Translations under genes and position numbers: made by a program
Assembly: GCA_900708905.1 (NCBI GenBank)
Contig: CAADRB010000008.1
Coordinates: forward strand, 38,412-102,411
Source: Hymenolepis diminuta
Taxonomy: Eukaryota; Platyhelminthes; Cestoda; Cyclophyllidea; Hymenolepididae
Direction of reading: 5' to 3'
DNA length: 64,000 nt
Shown: positions 39,801-49,700 of the stretch, in pieces
Numbering within the stretch: the first letter of the stretch is position 1
Layout of the letters: each line of letters begins with the position of its first letter
The notes under the pieces: generated by a model
Seen by the model: the letters and a program-made list of their open reading frames with translations, nothing else
What the model was told of the DNA's origin: nothing
Database searches by the model: none

Positions 39801-42800
39801 TGGGGCGAGGTGAGGCGGGACTGGGCGGGACGGGATGGGGCGGGAAGTGGTTGAGAAAGAAGTTAATAAGCATCTCATAACACCAAATCCCCCTCTCTAA
39901 TGGAGGTAATAGCTCGAGGAATGGAGGAGATCAAGAAAGGCCATCTGATCTGATCAAAGCTTGCAGTCAGTCGCTTTCTGACTCAAATTGAGAGGGTGAT
40001 AGAAGCCGAAGGAGGATATTTAGAATGGAAGCTAGGTTAATATTATGATTATTTGTTGTATTAGAAGAAATAGCAAATTCCAACCATCAAGAGTTTCATT
40101 TTTTGTTTTTCCAAAAGTGCGTAAAGTGTCCTCAGATGTCTTGTGCACTTTATCTGTACTTTTTTTTCGCAGAAAAATGTCGAGCTAAATATTCTTGTCT
40201 CCCTTTCACTCCTCAGTCACCAATCGTTCGTGCCTTTCAGTCAATCTCTTTTTTCACAAATTAAAAAACGGTAGAGTTAATTTTCTCCCACAAAGGGCAG
40301 ATAGATAAATACCTCCTCCTAGTTGATATTTCAAATATAGTCAGATCCTGAAAGCGTTAAGCTATTTTAGTAGTATATTGGAGAAAGAAGAAAGATGCTA
40401 TAGTCGATTAATCTCCCCCTCTTTTTCAACTTGTTTTTTGAACCTGTTTTTATCTTAAGAGGTCGCTACATCACATCACAGACAAATTAATGCTGCTTGC
40501 AGTATCAGGCAAGCAACAGAAGTATTGATGTAAAAGTAGTAAGCCTGACGGTTGCAGTATATGTGTAGTGGTGGTCAGCCAGTGTGGTGGGGACCAATAA
40601 GGATCAAGCCAATGCATGCAGGCTGATCGCATTGGCTGGCCTTTTGGCCAACGCATCACGCGCGTTTATTGAAAATAATATACACACATGGTAGAACGGC
40701 AGTGGATGCTTTAGTAGACCAGCAACTACGCTTGACTGCCCTAACTGGTTGGCAAAAGGTAGGAAGAAGAGGAGGAGCAGGCATTAGAAAATTAAATTGC
40801 TGTATGGCAGTAGATAGTAGTAGAGAAAAGAGGGGGAAATCTATTATTTTATTGTTTAATATCAACCAACTAACCTTGCTAGAAGCCATATCACTGACTG
40901 ATCGATGGGTCTGAATGCTTTCTAACCTCTCTAGACACCATTCCAATTCCTCCAGTGTCTCCAGTGCAAGATTAGTTGACTGTTCGTCATCTACTGAATA
41001 AAGAAAAAATTTTATGATTAACTGATAAATCATATATCAAGCTGGAGGAAAAGTGTGTGTAAATACGTACCAGTGAAAGAAATTCTTCGGGGTTCTTCTG
41101 CGTGCGATGTACCAAACCTTGAGCTGAAACGGGAGAACAAGCCGATTAAAATCTCTTAATTTATTGAATGGTAGGGGGCAGAGGGAAGTCGGCTAGGCTA
41201 AGTTAAGGGGTCACACAGCCAGCGTCAAACGCTAAGGTCAAAGTAGATCGTAAAATATATGTACCTCTCTCCCAGCCCACCCAAACTAACCGTTAAGGTA
41301 TAGAACCGAAAAAATAACTGCTTCAGTCACCCTCCCTCCCTATCTCCTAAATCCAGGCTGAAGATCTTCTTTCTCAAGTCCCATTTCCAGGGTACTACAT
41401 CCGTTAAATTTCTGGATGAACTTGCTACATGACATAGGGAAAATAAACGATAAGTTAATTTTCTTCTGAGTCATTTATACTGATTTCTTTTTTGGAAAAG
41501 GGTGATTGAATTATCAAATATATTTATTTCTCCTGCGCCTAGGGGAAATCAATATTAAAATAAATTCGCATATTGGTAGAGAGAGTGGCAAGGTTTGAAT
41601 TATTTACCTTCAAATTAATTAGAAATTCACACTCATAAATATGTCGCCGAATAATTGACGCAGACTGAGAAGCTAGGGGGAGGAGGGGGTAGTTATTTCG
41701 ACTGTTAAATAATAAACGAAGTTAAAGTGATCCTTTTATTGTGAGGAGAGAAAATCCTGAACGGAGAAAAGGAGATCTAGAGCTTACCCTATAATCAATG
41801 TAACTTATTGCTTTATCTCAGAAAAATTACCAATAAAGAGTTTCTTATGTAAGTTAACATTTCACAGAAGACCTTCTAATAGATTAGCAACAATACCGTC
41901 GATTATAGCTTATATACAGTCATATAATAGGTAACTACGCCAGGTGGTCATGAATCAGCTATAATCTAGCTTCGAAGATGACTCAGCCTGCGAAATGTAG
42001 GACTTTCGTCACTTGAAAACTGTTATAAACTATGGTAACCTTGAGTCAACCAATCAAAGAACTCGAGCGCTTGGAATTAAACCGAGCCTCTCTAAGTCAG
42101 GTGTGTTGATAAAGATCTCTTAAAGCACATTGCCTAAAGTTCATAACATGGAGTTTCTTGATTTTTTTCTGCTATTAAGGGTGGGAGTATTAGCATCCCA
42201 ACTGCGTTGCCGTACTTTTGAATCTATAAATAGCTAACCTTGGGAACGCTTTTTTAGCGTTAAATTACTTATTATCCAAGAGGAGATAGTTGAGTATGCC
42301 TCAATTATAGAGAGAGGGCAAGAAAAGAAGACGAACTTCGATGACCGTTAATAGTAGCATGCAGGGGAAAGGGGAGTAATCACAATGCCGAAATAAACAT
42401 ATTCACAGACAACAAAAGATTAATTATGAGGTTGTACAAAAAAAAGAAATACAAACGACAACGGCAACGAAAGCAACAAGGAAAAACAGCTTACTCTTTC
42501 GAGCTGTGGACGTTTGTGAGAGAGATAAAATTGGAGCGGACTTTTCGAAGACTGGCCAAAATTTGGGCGAATGGAGTGACGATAGGCTCATCCGTATGGC
42601 TAAAAATGTAAAGAGAATCCCTCCGTGAGTGAACTGAAGTATCCATGACCTGCTGGGGAATAGTTGAGTTCTGGGGGTCCTCAATTTCTCTTTTATTCTG
42701 TGTTCGACCTCGTGGCATAAAATTGAGCCTTGGAAAACCCACTCCCCTCTCACTTTTCCGTAAAAGCATCCGCTTTCGAAATGACGAGCCTGAGGAACGG

Positions 42801-43294
42801 AGTTTAATAAATCCACCTTTTTTTCTTCCACTAGAAGGCCGTCTAGTAGCGGAGGAATCCTCAGTGGTATCTACAGTAGAGGGCTTAATTTCAACAGGGC
42901 TTCCAGGAACTACTTTTCGTCGAGTACTCATTCCTCCAAGGGGTTTATAGACAGCTTGCGTGCTAATACTCGAACTCCGCCTACTATGTTCCAAATCTAC
43001 AGACTCGGCGACAGCTAATCTGGCTGTTGATTCAACAACCAGAGTAGGACGCCTTCCAGTTTCAAGATCGACCTCAAAGTAGGGAGTAGAATGCCGTCGA
43101 GATAGACTATCTGCAGTATGACCGTTGGATTTATTCCACGAAGGTCGTCGACAGTCGTCGCAGCAAAGACTGCCTAAGCTGGAGGCTGGTTCGGTCGATA
43201 CTGCAGGCAGAAGATCAACGGAGGCCTTGGAATGACGCTGTATTTCAATTATTTTAGATTCTTTGCGGCTGATTACACAACAAAATCTCCACAT
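15628..43294 (-). CDS. PDE4: cAMP-specific 3',5'-cyclic phosphodiesterase, PDE4 long form, 12 exons
   Basis: PDE4 hydrolyses cAMP to 5'-AMP and shapes PKA signalling. Twelve minus-strand exons, listed separately, join in phase to 2553 nt (850 aa), in the range of mammalian long forms. Order: Ser-rich N-terminus; UCR1 (about 224-266) with PKA-type RRDS; short LR1; UCR2 (about 291-350); an unusually long LR2 (about 140 aa against roughly 70 in human); catalytic domain (about 500-800); Gln/Pro-rich tail. Catalytic His566 and metal ligands His570, His606, Asp607 and Asp724 are present, as is the invariant Gln775. The PDE signature reads [12 protein letters not shown], with Asn where PDE4 normally has Asp after HDV, but it still fits the family pattern. 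The start at 43294 (MWRFCC) is the first in-frame ATG; alternatively an acceptor at 43269 would join an upstream exon not found here. Intron 3 carries a transposon. The family call is secure; the N-terminus is tentative. Confidence 0.93.
16324..16506 (-). CDS. PDE4: PDE4 exon 11: metal-binding Asp and substrate Gln
   Basis: [13 protein letters not shown] carries metal-ligand Asp724. [20 protein letters not shown] and ATIEKSQ follow, ending at invariant Gln775 that holds the adenine ring. Boundaries are ttttcag and CTCAG|GTAAAC, phase 0 on both sides. Confidence 0.97.
17265..17387 (-). CDS. PDE4: PDE4 exon 10
   Basis: [20 protein letters not shown] is nearly identical to the vertebrate PDE4 block. 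It continues [20 protein letters not shown] and ends at GCAG|GTATGT. Confidence 0.97.
17512..17666 (-). CDS. PDE4: PDE4 exon 9
   Basis: After acceptor gtcttttag, the exon completes the Asn codon of LINTN and reads [20 protein letters not shown], then [21 protein letters not shown] longer upstream open stretch to 17748 is out of phase with exon 8 and is not used. The donor is ATG|GTACGC. Confidence 0.95.
18185..18275 (-). repeat. Degenerate SINE fragment
   Basis: The minus strand carries a B-box-like gtttgaagcctgg followed by cactcacatccacctggcta, comparable to ttcacatccagagggtacta in the copy at 3172-3360. It lies in PDE4 intron 8. The core and tail are not recognisable. Confidence 0.35.
19364..19463 (-). 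CDS. PDE4: PDE4 exon 8: HD metal-binding motif
   Basis: [20 protein letters not shown] and then [13 protein letters not shown]. His606 and Asp607 form the HD metal site. Asn609 replaces the usual second Asp of HDVDHPG. The exon ends in phase 1 at ACCA|GTGAGT. Confidence 0.96.
21179..21332 (+). promoter_or_regulatory. Candidate plus-strand core promoter inside PDE4 intron 7
   Basis: Within a GC-richer island there are an inverted CCAAT box (ATTGG, 21179-21183), a forward CCAAT box (21206-21210), a GC/CACCC-like agggcgtgggg (about 21225-21235), a TATA box TATAAA (21285-21290), a pyrimidine-rich stretch and an initiator-like TCAGTC (21327-21332). Order and spacing are those of a classic pol II promoter, though the TATA-initiator distance of about 44 nt is long. 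It is antisense to PDE4. Confidence 0.5.
21329..21621 (+). ncRNA. Candidate first exon of a nested plus-strand transcript
   Basis: The interval downstream of the promoter-like block ends in a perfect consensus donor, CAG|GTAAGT, at 21621/21622. None of the three frames has an ATG open through to the donor, so it would be a 5' UTR exon or part of a non-coding antisense RNA. No partner exon was identified. Confidence 0.35.
21632..21830 (-). repeat. tRNA-derived SINE copy with intact pol III boxes
   Basis: On the minus strand the A box TGGCACAGTGG (complement of 21809-21819) and B box GGTTTGATACC (complement of 21765-21775) are well placed, as in a tRNA. The family core cattgattaaatcttgcta follows, and the tail ends caagatgagtgctgg. 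Confidence 0.75.
24234..24260. repeat. 27-nt perfect palindrome, tRNA anticodon-arm-like
   Basis: Two 13-nt arms (cgacactggattt and its complement) flank one central base. On the minus strand the centre reads CTGGA-TTTAAAA-TCCAG, shaped like an anticodon stem-loop with anticodon TAA (Leu). No convincing acceptor or T arm is present, so this is not called a tRNA gene. It may come from a tRNA-derived repeat. Confidence 0.7.
24700..24864 (-). CDS. PDE4: PDE4 exon 7: catalytic His and first metal His
   Basis: [19 protein letters not shown] leads to [20 protein letters not shown]. His566 (YHN) is the expected catalytic acid and His570 (HAAD) a metal ligand. The exon ends APALE with donor GAA|GTAAGT. 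Confidence 0.97.
26270..26368 (-). CDS. PDE4: PDE4 exon 6: start of catalytic domain
   Basis: [20 protein letters not shown] aligns with the vertebrate VNKWGLHVFRIAELS block, then [12 protein letters not shown]. Boundaries are atttcag and CAAG|GTAAGT. Confidence 0.95.
26369..33731 (-). other. PDE4 intron 5, non-coding
   Basis: Seven kilobases with no supported exon. CT-rich tracts occur at about 28.8-29.0 kb and 29.45-29.5 kb. The first is followed by a TATA-like ctataaatac at about 29039. An AT microsatellite is at 32360-32391. A GC-richer patch at 33.10-33.34 kb with a 79-codon open frame has no recognisable similarity. Confidence 0.6.
32360..32391. repeat. (TA)n microsatellite
   Basis: Imperfect TA/TAA tract in PDE4 intron 5. 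Confidence 0.85.
33732..33926 (-). CDS. PDE4: PDE4 exon 5: LR2 linker to catalytic domain
   Basis: It begins [14 protein letters not shown] and ends [14 protein letters not shown], the stretch preceding the catalytic DKWG block. The 65 codons are in phase with both neighbours. The middle ([20 protein letters not shown]) is not conserved with vertebrate PDE4. Confidence 0.92.
34188..34520 (-). CDS. PDE4: PDE4 exon 4: second half of UCR2 and expanded linker
   Basis: [20 protein letters not shown] and [14 protein letters not shown] match the second half of UCR2 (FKRMLNRELTHLSE in vertebrates). About 80 residues of polar linker follow ([20 protein letters not shown]), with no close vertebrate counterpart. 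Boundaries are ctctttcag and TAAG|GTGAGT. Confidence 0.95.
35519..35692 (-). repeat. tRNA-derived SINE copy
   Basis: The minus-strand head cagaggtcacgggattaatg, core gcactgattaaatctggttg, a diverged agtttc block and the tail cctctaaccaagatgagc are recognisable. Head and tail match the copy at 1430-1604. Confidence 0.62.
38531..40156 (+). mobile_element. Tc1/mariner-superfamily transposon copy 1 (maT-like), interrupted by a gap
   Basis: It begins TA-cagggtgcg. The left end (tatttgagggcac) is complementary to the right end (gtgtcctcaga-tg), giving a TIR with about 16 of 23 positions paired, and TA flanks both proposed ends. It encodes a helix-turn-helix-like segment ([20 protein letters not shown]) and, after the gap, a transposase C-terminus with QDSAPFHK and [10 protein letters not shown]. 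The last acidic position is Asp about 38 residues after the second, as in DD37D/maT-type enzymes. Stops and frame breaks make it non-functional as assembled. Tetranucleotide repeats (GACT then CACT) run up to the gap. It lies in PDE4 intron 3, antisense to the host gene. Confidence 0.8.
38886..39565. other. Assembly gap (680 N)
   Basis: It lies inside transposon copy 1, right after a tetranucleotide tract and right before a CAGATG tract. By comparison with copy 2 the missing part should be near 565 bp, so the gap length is an estimate. Confidence 0.98.
40594..40652. promoter_or_regulatory. CCAAT-box cluster, candidate internal PDE4 promoter
   Basis: Two forward CCAAT boxes (40594-40598, 40609-40613) and one inverted (ATTGG, 40631-40635) lie within 42 bp in a GC-richer stretch. 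The sequence includes the inverted pair agccaatgc/gcattggct and the palindromic tggccttttggcca. It is 220 bp downstream, in PDE4 orientation, of the first UCR2 exon. A transcript starting here would lack UCR1 and half of UCR2, like the supershort forms of mammals. This role is inference. Confidence 0.3.
40875..40993 (-). CDS. PDE4: PDE4 exon 3: first half of UCR2
   Basis: [20 protein letters not shown] and [20 protein letters not shown] match UCR2 of vertebrate PDE4 ([20 protein letters not shown]). The acceptor is tttattcag and the donor AGCAAG|GTTAGT. Confidence 0.97.
41071..41123 (-). CDS. PDE4: PDE4 exon 2: LR1 linker
   Basis: A 53-nt exon encoding [17 protein letters not shown] joins UCR1 to UCR2. 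It is supported by acceptor cgtttcag, donor CACTG|GTACGT and exact phase with both neighbours, because the sequence itself is poorly conserved in the family. The intron to exon 3 is 77 nt. Confidence 0.85.
42495..43294 (-). CDS. PDE4: PDE4 exon 1: N-terminus and UCR1
   Basis: The exon ends with UCR1: [20 protein letters not shown], then [22 protein letters not shown] is the PKA-type site conserved in long PDE4 forms. Upstream, [19 protein letters not shown] recalls RRHSWICFDVDNG of vertebrate long forms. The first in-frame ATG is at 43294-43292 ([12 protein letters not shown]). An acceptor ending taatcag at 43269 would instead make this an internal exon starting at 43268. The open frame continues upstream without a stop to beyond 43490 but with an intron-like AT-rich composition. 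Confidence 0.85.
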
Positions 43295-43498
43295 AAGAAA
43301 GTTATTTATATAACACCTCAGGTTTAATAGTATTGTCCACAAATAATCCCCATTTTTGTTAAGCAAGAATATAATCCAATATGCGTAGTTGATAGTTTTT
43401 AAAATCAATAGAAATTCTGAGTTTAATAAGCAGATTTGTGTGGCTTTACAGAACTGAGCAACTACATACTCTAACGGACAATTTATGTAGTCGCGCAA

Positions 43499-43760
43499 AC
43501 ACGCCTGGTAGTACTACCGCACTCAATAACGCATACATGCGCGTTAAATGTGAGGATGATTTTGAGTGGACAGAGGGGCTGTCACTTTGCACGCGTGCAG
43601 TACGTGCGGAGGATTATGAGTGGACAGGGCTACAAGCACGTGCGCATTAATGCACACGTGTCTTCCCTTTGGAGGTATGTGCGTGCGTGTAAGTGAGGCA
43701 GATATACGCACGTGAGAGCTCTGGCCAATGGGTGTGCACTGAGGTACTTTGCATTAATGG
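43499..43760. promoter_or_regulatory. Candidate PDE4 long-form promoter with three CACGTG E-boxes
   Basis: It lies just upstream, in PDE4 orientation, of exon 1 and is much richer in GC and CpG than its surroundings. CACGTG occurs at 43637-43642, 43655-43660 and 43709-43714. The first two form a 24-nt dyad (11 of 12 positions paired) centred on ATTAAT. A CCAAT box (ggccaatggg) is at about 43722-43731. A block gagtggacag recurs at about 43564 and 43618 in a duplicated context. No TATA box was assigned. Confidence 0.4.
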
Positions 43761-46700
43761 GATTGGTAGATCATCTAACATGTGCCTCGATTTGGGAGCA
43801 GACTAGACCCAAATGCACTTCATCAAACTATCCAAACATTCGTCTTCAGTTGTATGCAATTTTTGCGCCATACACGCTTATCTTACTGTGGAATTTTAGA
43901 GTATTTTGGTAGGCCATAGGTTTGGGTATCTTCTTTTTTTGAATACAGTTTGACCTAGTTTGGATGCGATTAGTTATAGTGTAGGATACGTTATAGAGAC
44001 TAAAGATTTCGCATTTAACTGTTTATAAAGTAATTATTGTTTCAAAATATTTTTTTTACAATGGGCAAATTATTATTTCTCTAGTTAAAGCAAAGGTTCT
44101 ATGAGGTCAAGTATCTATAATAAAATTATTGATTTTATTCACGCTTTGCGAATATAAAGTAAAAAATCGATAATTAAGTTAACCTCATATGCTGATTAAG
44201 CGTTAAATTTGTTTGTAATTCGTAGATTGCAAAAGATAAATTTTAACATCAGTGGGCAATAGTAAAAGGTTGAAAAACGTACCCAATACAGGTGAAACAA
44301 AGGGAAATAAAACACTGAAATTGTGGGCAAACGGTACTACTAGCAAAATGGTTCTTTCTATCTCTCTAAAGAGTAACAGTTTGCTAAGAATCCATTTCGA
44401 TTTATCTGAATCTGCCAGCCCGGGATTAAAAGCAGCATCTAATGAATGCGCAAAATGGAACTGGTAAAACCTTTAATACCTTAAAATTCTAAAAGCCATC
44501 TAATCTGGAAAACAGATAGCAAGATAGATACAAATTTAGATGAGATGATAATTAAAAGCTAAGATTTGTTGAAGATCAATAAAATATAAAAATGAACCGA
44601 AATTTCTTAATCTGAAATATCAAATTAAAATAATTTATGGTAATTTAGGATAAAATTATAACTTTTATGATAACTAACGCACACCGTACATGCGCCAAAA
44701 TGTTCAAACCTATTTGAGAACTGAAGTTTCATTTATGTTTAAACTGTATGACAAATACTAGAATAAAAATGAACTTTTAAATGAATTAATTACAAATATC
44801 GAACAGATTTCTTCAAATAAAATATATTTTACAAAATAAATTTGTCAGTTTCGCATTAGCAAAACATTTCAATCCATAAGATGAATAAAATTGAATACCG
44901 CAAATAAACAGACTCGTAAAAAGAAATACCTGTCAAGCATTTGCAAGAATTTTTAAATCCAATCAGACAAAAGTACAAATCAATACATATCAGGCATAAT
45001 ACACGAATTTATTTCATTAACAAATTTTTTACATATTACTCAAATATTGTCAGTAAACACCATTAGAATAAATTAATAGCCGCTTTGTTTTGACTATTTT
45101 GCAGATTGTGCGTGTGTCAAATTTGAAATATTAAATTTGAATACAACTAAATAGCACTTAAAATTACTTTTTATCTAACTCTGATTAGAAGCACAGTTAT
45201 AAACAGTTTTATTTCACCAAATCTACACATAAATGAGGATTCAAACTTTAAAGTGTAAATTGATGGGAAATGTTTATTACGCTTTTCTTCGATGTATAAC
45301 AACTTCGAATTTAAAATTTTGGCAATTTTGGCAATATAATTAAACTTTACCTATGGAAAACAAAAATAACTGGTCTTTAATATAATATCGATTTAAACGA
45401 CACTCTTGCGATTAGTGAGGCGCAATCCACAGAGTTTGACTGATTCAAGGTCCCTAAAGACGAAGGCAAAATCATGGGGATAAAGTGCATGATTATTACA
45501 TCGAGAAGAAATTAAAGATTGATGCACGGAATCCTATTTTCACCTTCCTCGAATATCGTCACTGTGCATCTTACTTACATACCGTCCTCTCCACTGTTTG
45601 GGAAATTTTAGGTTAAAAATCACCAAAATAGGAGAGAAAATAATACAGGTAAAATAAAGTCTTTTCCAGTTGTTTTAATATCACAATCACAAGATAGGGA
45701 AAATACAGAGTCTCTGTAGCGGGAGAGAAAACGGAAAAGAAGTTAGTGCTGTGATTATGAAACTAAAATTGAGACAAAACAGTCGAGTGAGGTTAAAAAA
45801 GGATTTGGAAATCGATAACAACATGCAGACTGATGGGCGAGCCATAAAAAGAATTTGGTGAGAGAGGTGAATGAATAATTTTATTCTGATAAAATTGGGC
45901 CATTTAATATAATTTTCTGTCTACGCTATATTAGTATATTAACGTTAAATAACCTGATTACAATATTAGACGATCTTCACTAGCGAACTTTATGAATGTT
46001 TTTAAACAAAGGCGACAGGATTTAAGACTTAATTTAAATAAGTTAAATAGCAAACACAGCCTAAATCACTAGTCCTTTGGGTAGCTGAGGTAAACTTTTA
46101 AAAAAGCCTTATCTTTATCAACTGATCTAAGACCACTTTGTGTTTTTGTGGGCTACGTTCTACAATTCAACTCTTATCAGACTAGAGCTAATCAATCCTA
46201 TTCAAAGCATAGGGCGTTTTGAAAGGTAAACTAAGCAAAATCAGAAGATGATGCTAAATACGTAGGCAAAAAGTATTACTAGTAGCTTATTTCTAATTTG
46301 ATCTATATTCATTGAAAATTTACAAACAGTTTATGGGAATGGAATATTCGATATTTTCGGTGCATCCGGTATTCGTAACGACTAACAATGGAGTCAGAAT
46401 CATATTTTTTGGACCTAAAAAGATCTAAAAGTCCTTTGGAAAGTTTAATAATCCATTCTTAAAACGCGAAATCCATTAAATTTATGGGAGTCATGAAAAT
46501 TAGGTACAACCGAGTGTCGGGTTACCAGTCAAATATTCGACCACTCATTTTCGAACATTTCTATGATTTTGCAACAATAAAACTCACAAAACGAATCCCA
46601 ACATTAGGGCGAAGGTAAACAAAATATTTTGGAAGCCTGTGACGCAACGATTAACAATCTCTTGTGGGAAGTCCAGAACCATGAGCTCGATACCCACTAA

Positions 46701-49700
46701 TGCACGCTCAGAGGGTGAAATGACCAACGACACTGATTATGTCCGGCTAATAAAGGGAATAGCCGAAATTGAATATCTTATTAATAAGATTCCAGGATAA
46801 TACCCCTCTTCCAAAGATGAGTGATGGTAATCGCTTCCTTGGAGAGATGACTATCTCTTTTATTGAGTAAATTTTCTCCAGACATTCACTTGTAGACCAT
46901 TGTTCATCAAGGAGTGGATGATTATTTCATTCATCAAAATATTGTCAATTTACTTAAACCTCATAAAGTTAGAAATAATAGATGCTATAAAGCACAGTAT
47001 TAACTAACTATATAAATATAATCACTAAGATCGCAAAAATAAAGAAGAGAACCTATTTTCCTTTTAGGAAGAAAAGACCAACTTAGGAGAAGTCAATGGG
47101 AGTAAATTTTCCTTTATTATCTATTGTTTCACTCAGCTTAAGTCCGCTTTAATTGCTCCCACTTAATGCATCTGGTTTGATTTTGGATTACTTTTTTATG
47201 AATGAATGAGGTAGGATCTGACAGCTTAATCATGTAAAAATTATTTAATTTTCAGTAAATGTCCGCGTTTGTGTTCAAGCAAGATCATTTAAACTATTTT
47301 AGGTGGGATGAGAGCTACTAAAATTTCAAATTATTAACTATTTGAATCCAAGAAATGGGTAATCCATCGGCAAATATAGTAATTTTATTTTTTAACATTT
47401 TCAAAATGAATTAAGTTTTCTTGTTAACTTAAACAAGAAATTCTTTCAGCTGATTCTACACTTGCCATTTCTCAAAACAGCCAAGAGGAAAAGAGACGCA
47501 TCTAGTGGCAACTACTTATTAAAAGGGGTAGGTTTAAGGTTAGAACTACAAAGAACCCCAGTTAAGAGAGTTAGTGAAGTAATGCAAGTATGCAACACGA
47601 AAAAACGATTTAGAGCATTGCTGACGTACGCGGAGTGCTTGAAACGGCCATCTACGTTTATTAATACACTTCAAAAGTGGAAAAAAGGTACTGAATTTCT
47701 AAATCCAGATGTTATTTAATATGAGTTTCTTTGACTTGAAGTGAACTTGTTAGACTTCAAATTAGCGGCTAATATCTTAAGAACACTATGAGGAAGGTAA
47801 TATTACTACTCAGTCTTTTAAACGAGATCAATTTCAGTTGTACTTTGTTTTCTATTTTCGAATTAGTTGTACTGATTTACTATATCTGGGATTACTAAAT
47901 GCTCACACAAATGCGAATCTTTCTTAGTCGAAATCACTGACTATTGCAGTTATCACCCAACCGATAACAAATCTAGGCTCAAATTAATCGAAATGAACAA
48001 ATATCATAGTCTCTGAGGGTCTTTAGGACAAATAGGCACCAACCATATATAAGAGTATAAATAAAATGCTTGGTTTTAAGATGCATATACCCAAGGTTCA
48101 CTTCTCTTTTAAACTGCACATTCCTCCCCCCAAATTGAATCACTTTTACCACCTCTCGATCATCAGATCTGATTAACTCGTTTTTCAGTGATAGAATAAT
48201 TAAATGCTTCTTTAAACGTTTTTTTTTACAAAGTTGATTTCATTAAATTTTCATACATGAGATGAGATTAGTTAAAGAGAGATGAAGCCCAAAAAGAAAA
48301 AAAAGAGACGGTAATCTCCACTGTAAAGCGTTTTATGAGTTCAAATTCATTCCATGTCAATATAAAACTTCAAATATTTCACCGTTTAAGATATTCGAAT
48401 TCACTTACATCTCTTAGGTAAAATCTCAAGCTTTGAAAGTATTGTGCTGCTGCCAAATTGACAGATTTTTAGTCCTACCTATGTAGGATAAAGAGGAAGT
48501 AGGTAGGTCCTTCCTATATACAGTAATTTATTTGCACCACTGATCAAGTACAAACTAAGAGTCATCTTGAGGAATTTGTTCAATACCACATGACACTGAC
48601 CGTAATGATTGCAACATTATCATAACTCTCCAAGTTTCCAGAAAACATTATCCTATTCTCGCAGGTAAAACTTCAAATAACGATTATCGTTTCGCATACA
48701 CATCAGCAGTTAAGAGGAAATAAATCAGTTACGATTTTGAGAAATGATGAGCAAAATGAAATTTTGCCATATTAATTTGGGATCAAAGTCTGATTTGATT
48801 CCCGGGAGCCAAGACAGATCTCTACGTGCCCTTTATATAATATCCTTCAAACGGACTGTAACAAATTTGAAAAGAGAGATTCGCTCCTAATTACTATCCC
48901 TTCTGTTCTTTTCATCCTTTGTTTGTAACGACTTTCTTATCCGATCAATGTAATTGGAAGTTTGCACTTATTTCTCCAACTCGAAATGTTAGACTCAAGA
49001 TACATTTGCAAAAATATATCTTAGACAAATAACATATGAGTAAGTGAGCAATAGGGAGTAAAGTGACTTTCTTTTAGTTTTAAAAAAGTACTCGCAATAA
49101 TTAAATTGACTCTTTGGACTTTTCTCCAGCCAAAATAAGTACTTTTCAGTTGATGCAGAATAACCAAGACAACTCTTCTAGAACCATCAGAAATGGATAA
49201 TATTTAATAGTTGCAGAATATCACAATTATTATTACCCTTATTTTTCATATATTTGTTTCACTTTACTCACTAGGCTTTCAAGAGTACATTTAAATTTTA
49301 GACATTATCTTTATTTGTCTTGCGCCCAATTTGTCTGAATTTGTGTTTACATAAGATGCCATCAATTTTTTGATCCTCCATTAATAACTGCTCGCTTCTG
49401 TCATCTCATATTTCATCAAATTATGTGCCTTAGATTAACAGCATTTGATAAAATTCCAGCCCTTTCCACCATTTCTCTTCTTTTAATTTATTATCAAAAA
49501 GTGTTTCCATATAAGCTATTCATAAAACGCAACAAAGTAGGAAACAACTCACGATCTGTCTGATGAAAGTCTTGCCTTTAAGCAAAACACTTCATAATTT
49601 TGTTCTATTTTTGGCTTCAAAAATGAACACAAATATTGAAATAAATTCAATGTACCTTTCACGGAATAAACTCATAAAATATGCATTTCAGTAAATTTAA

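Larger units (their letters stand above)
34521..40874 (-). other. PDE4 intron 3 with SINE, transposon copy and assembly gap
   Basis: The intron contains the SINE at 35519-35692, transposon copy 1 with its N gap, and the CCAAT cluster near 40.6 kb. A chance-length open frame at 37735-38004 (plus) is not supported as a gene. No additional PDE4 exon is seen. Confidence 0.7.

Noticed and set aside
42424..42950. Several overlapping frames opposite PDE4 exon 1
   Set aside because: They are antisense or shifted-frame shadows of the UCR1 exon.
47462..47719. 85-codon plus-strand frame with an acceptor-like start
   Set aside because: Chance length, non-ATG start, no recognised similarity and no partner exons.
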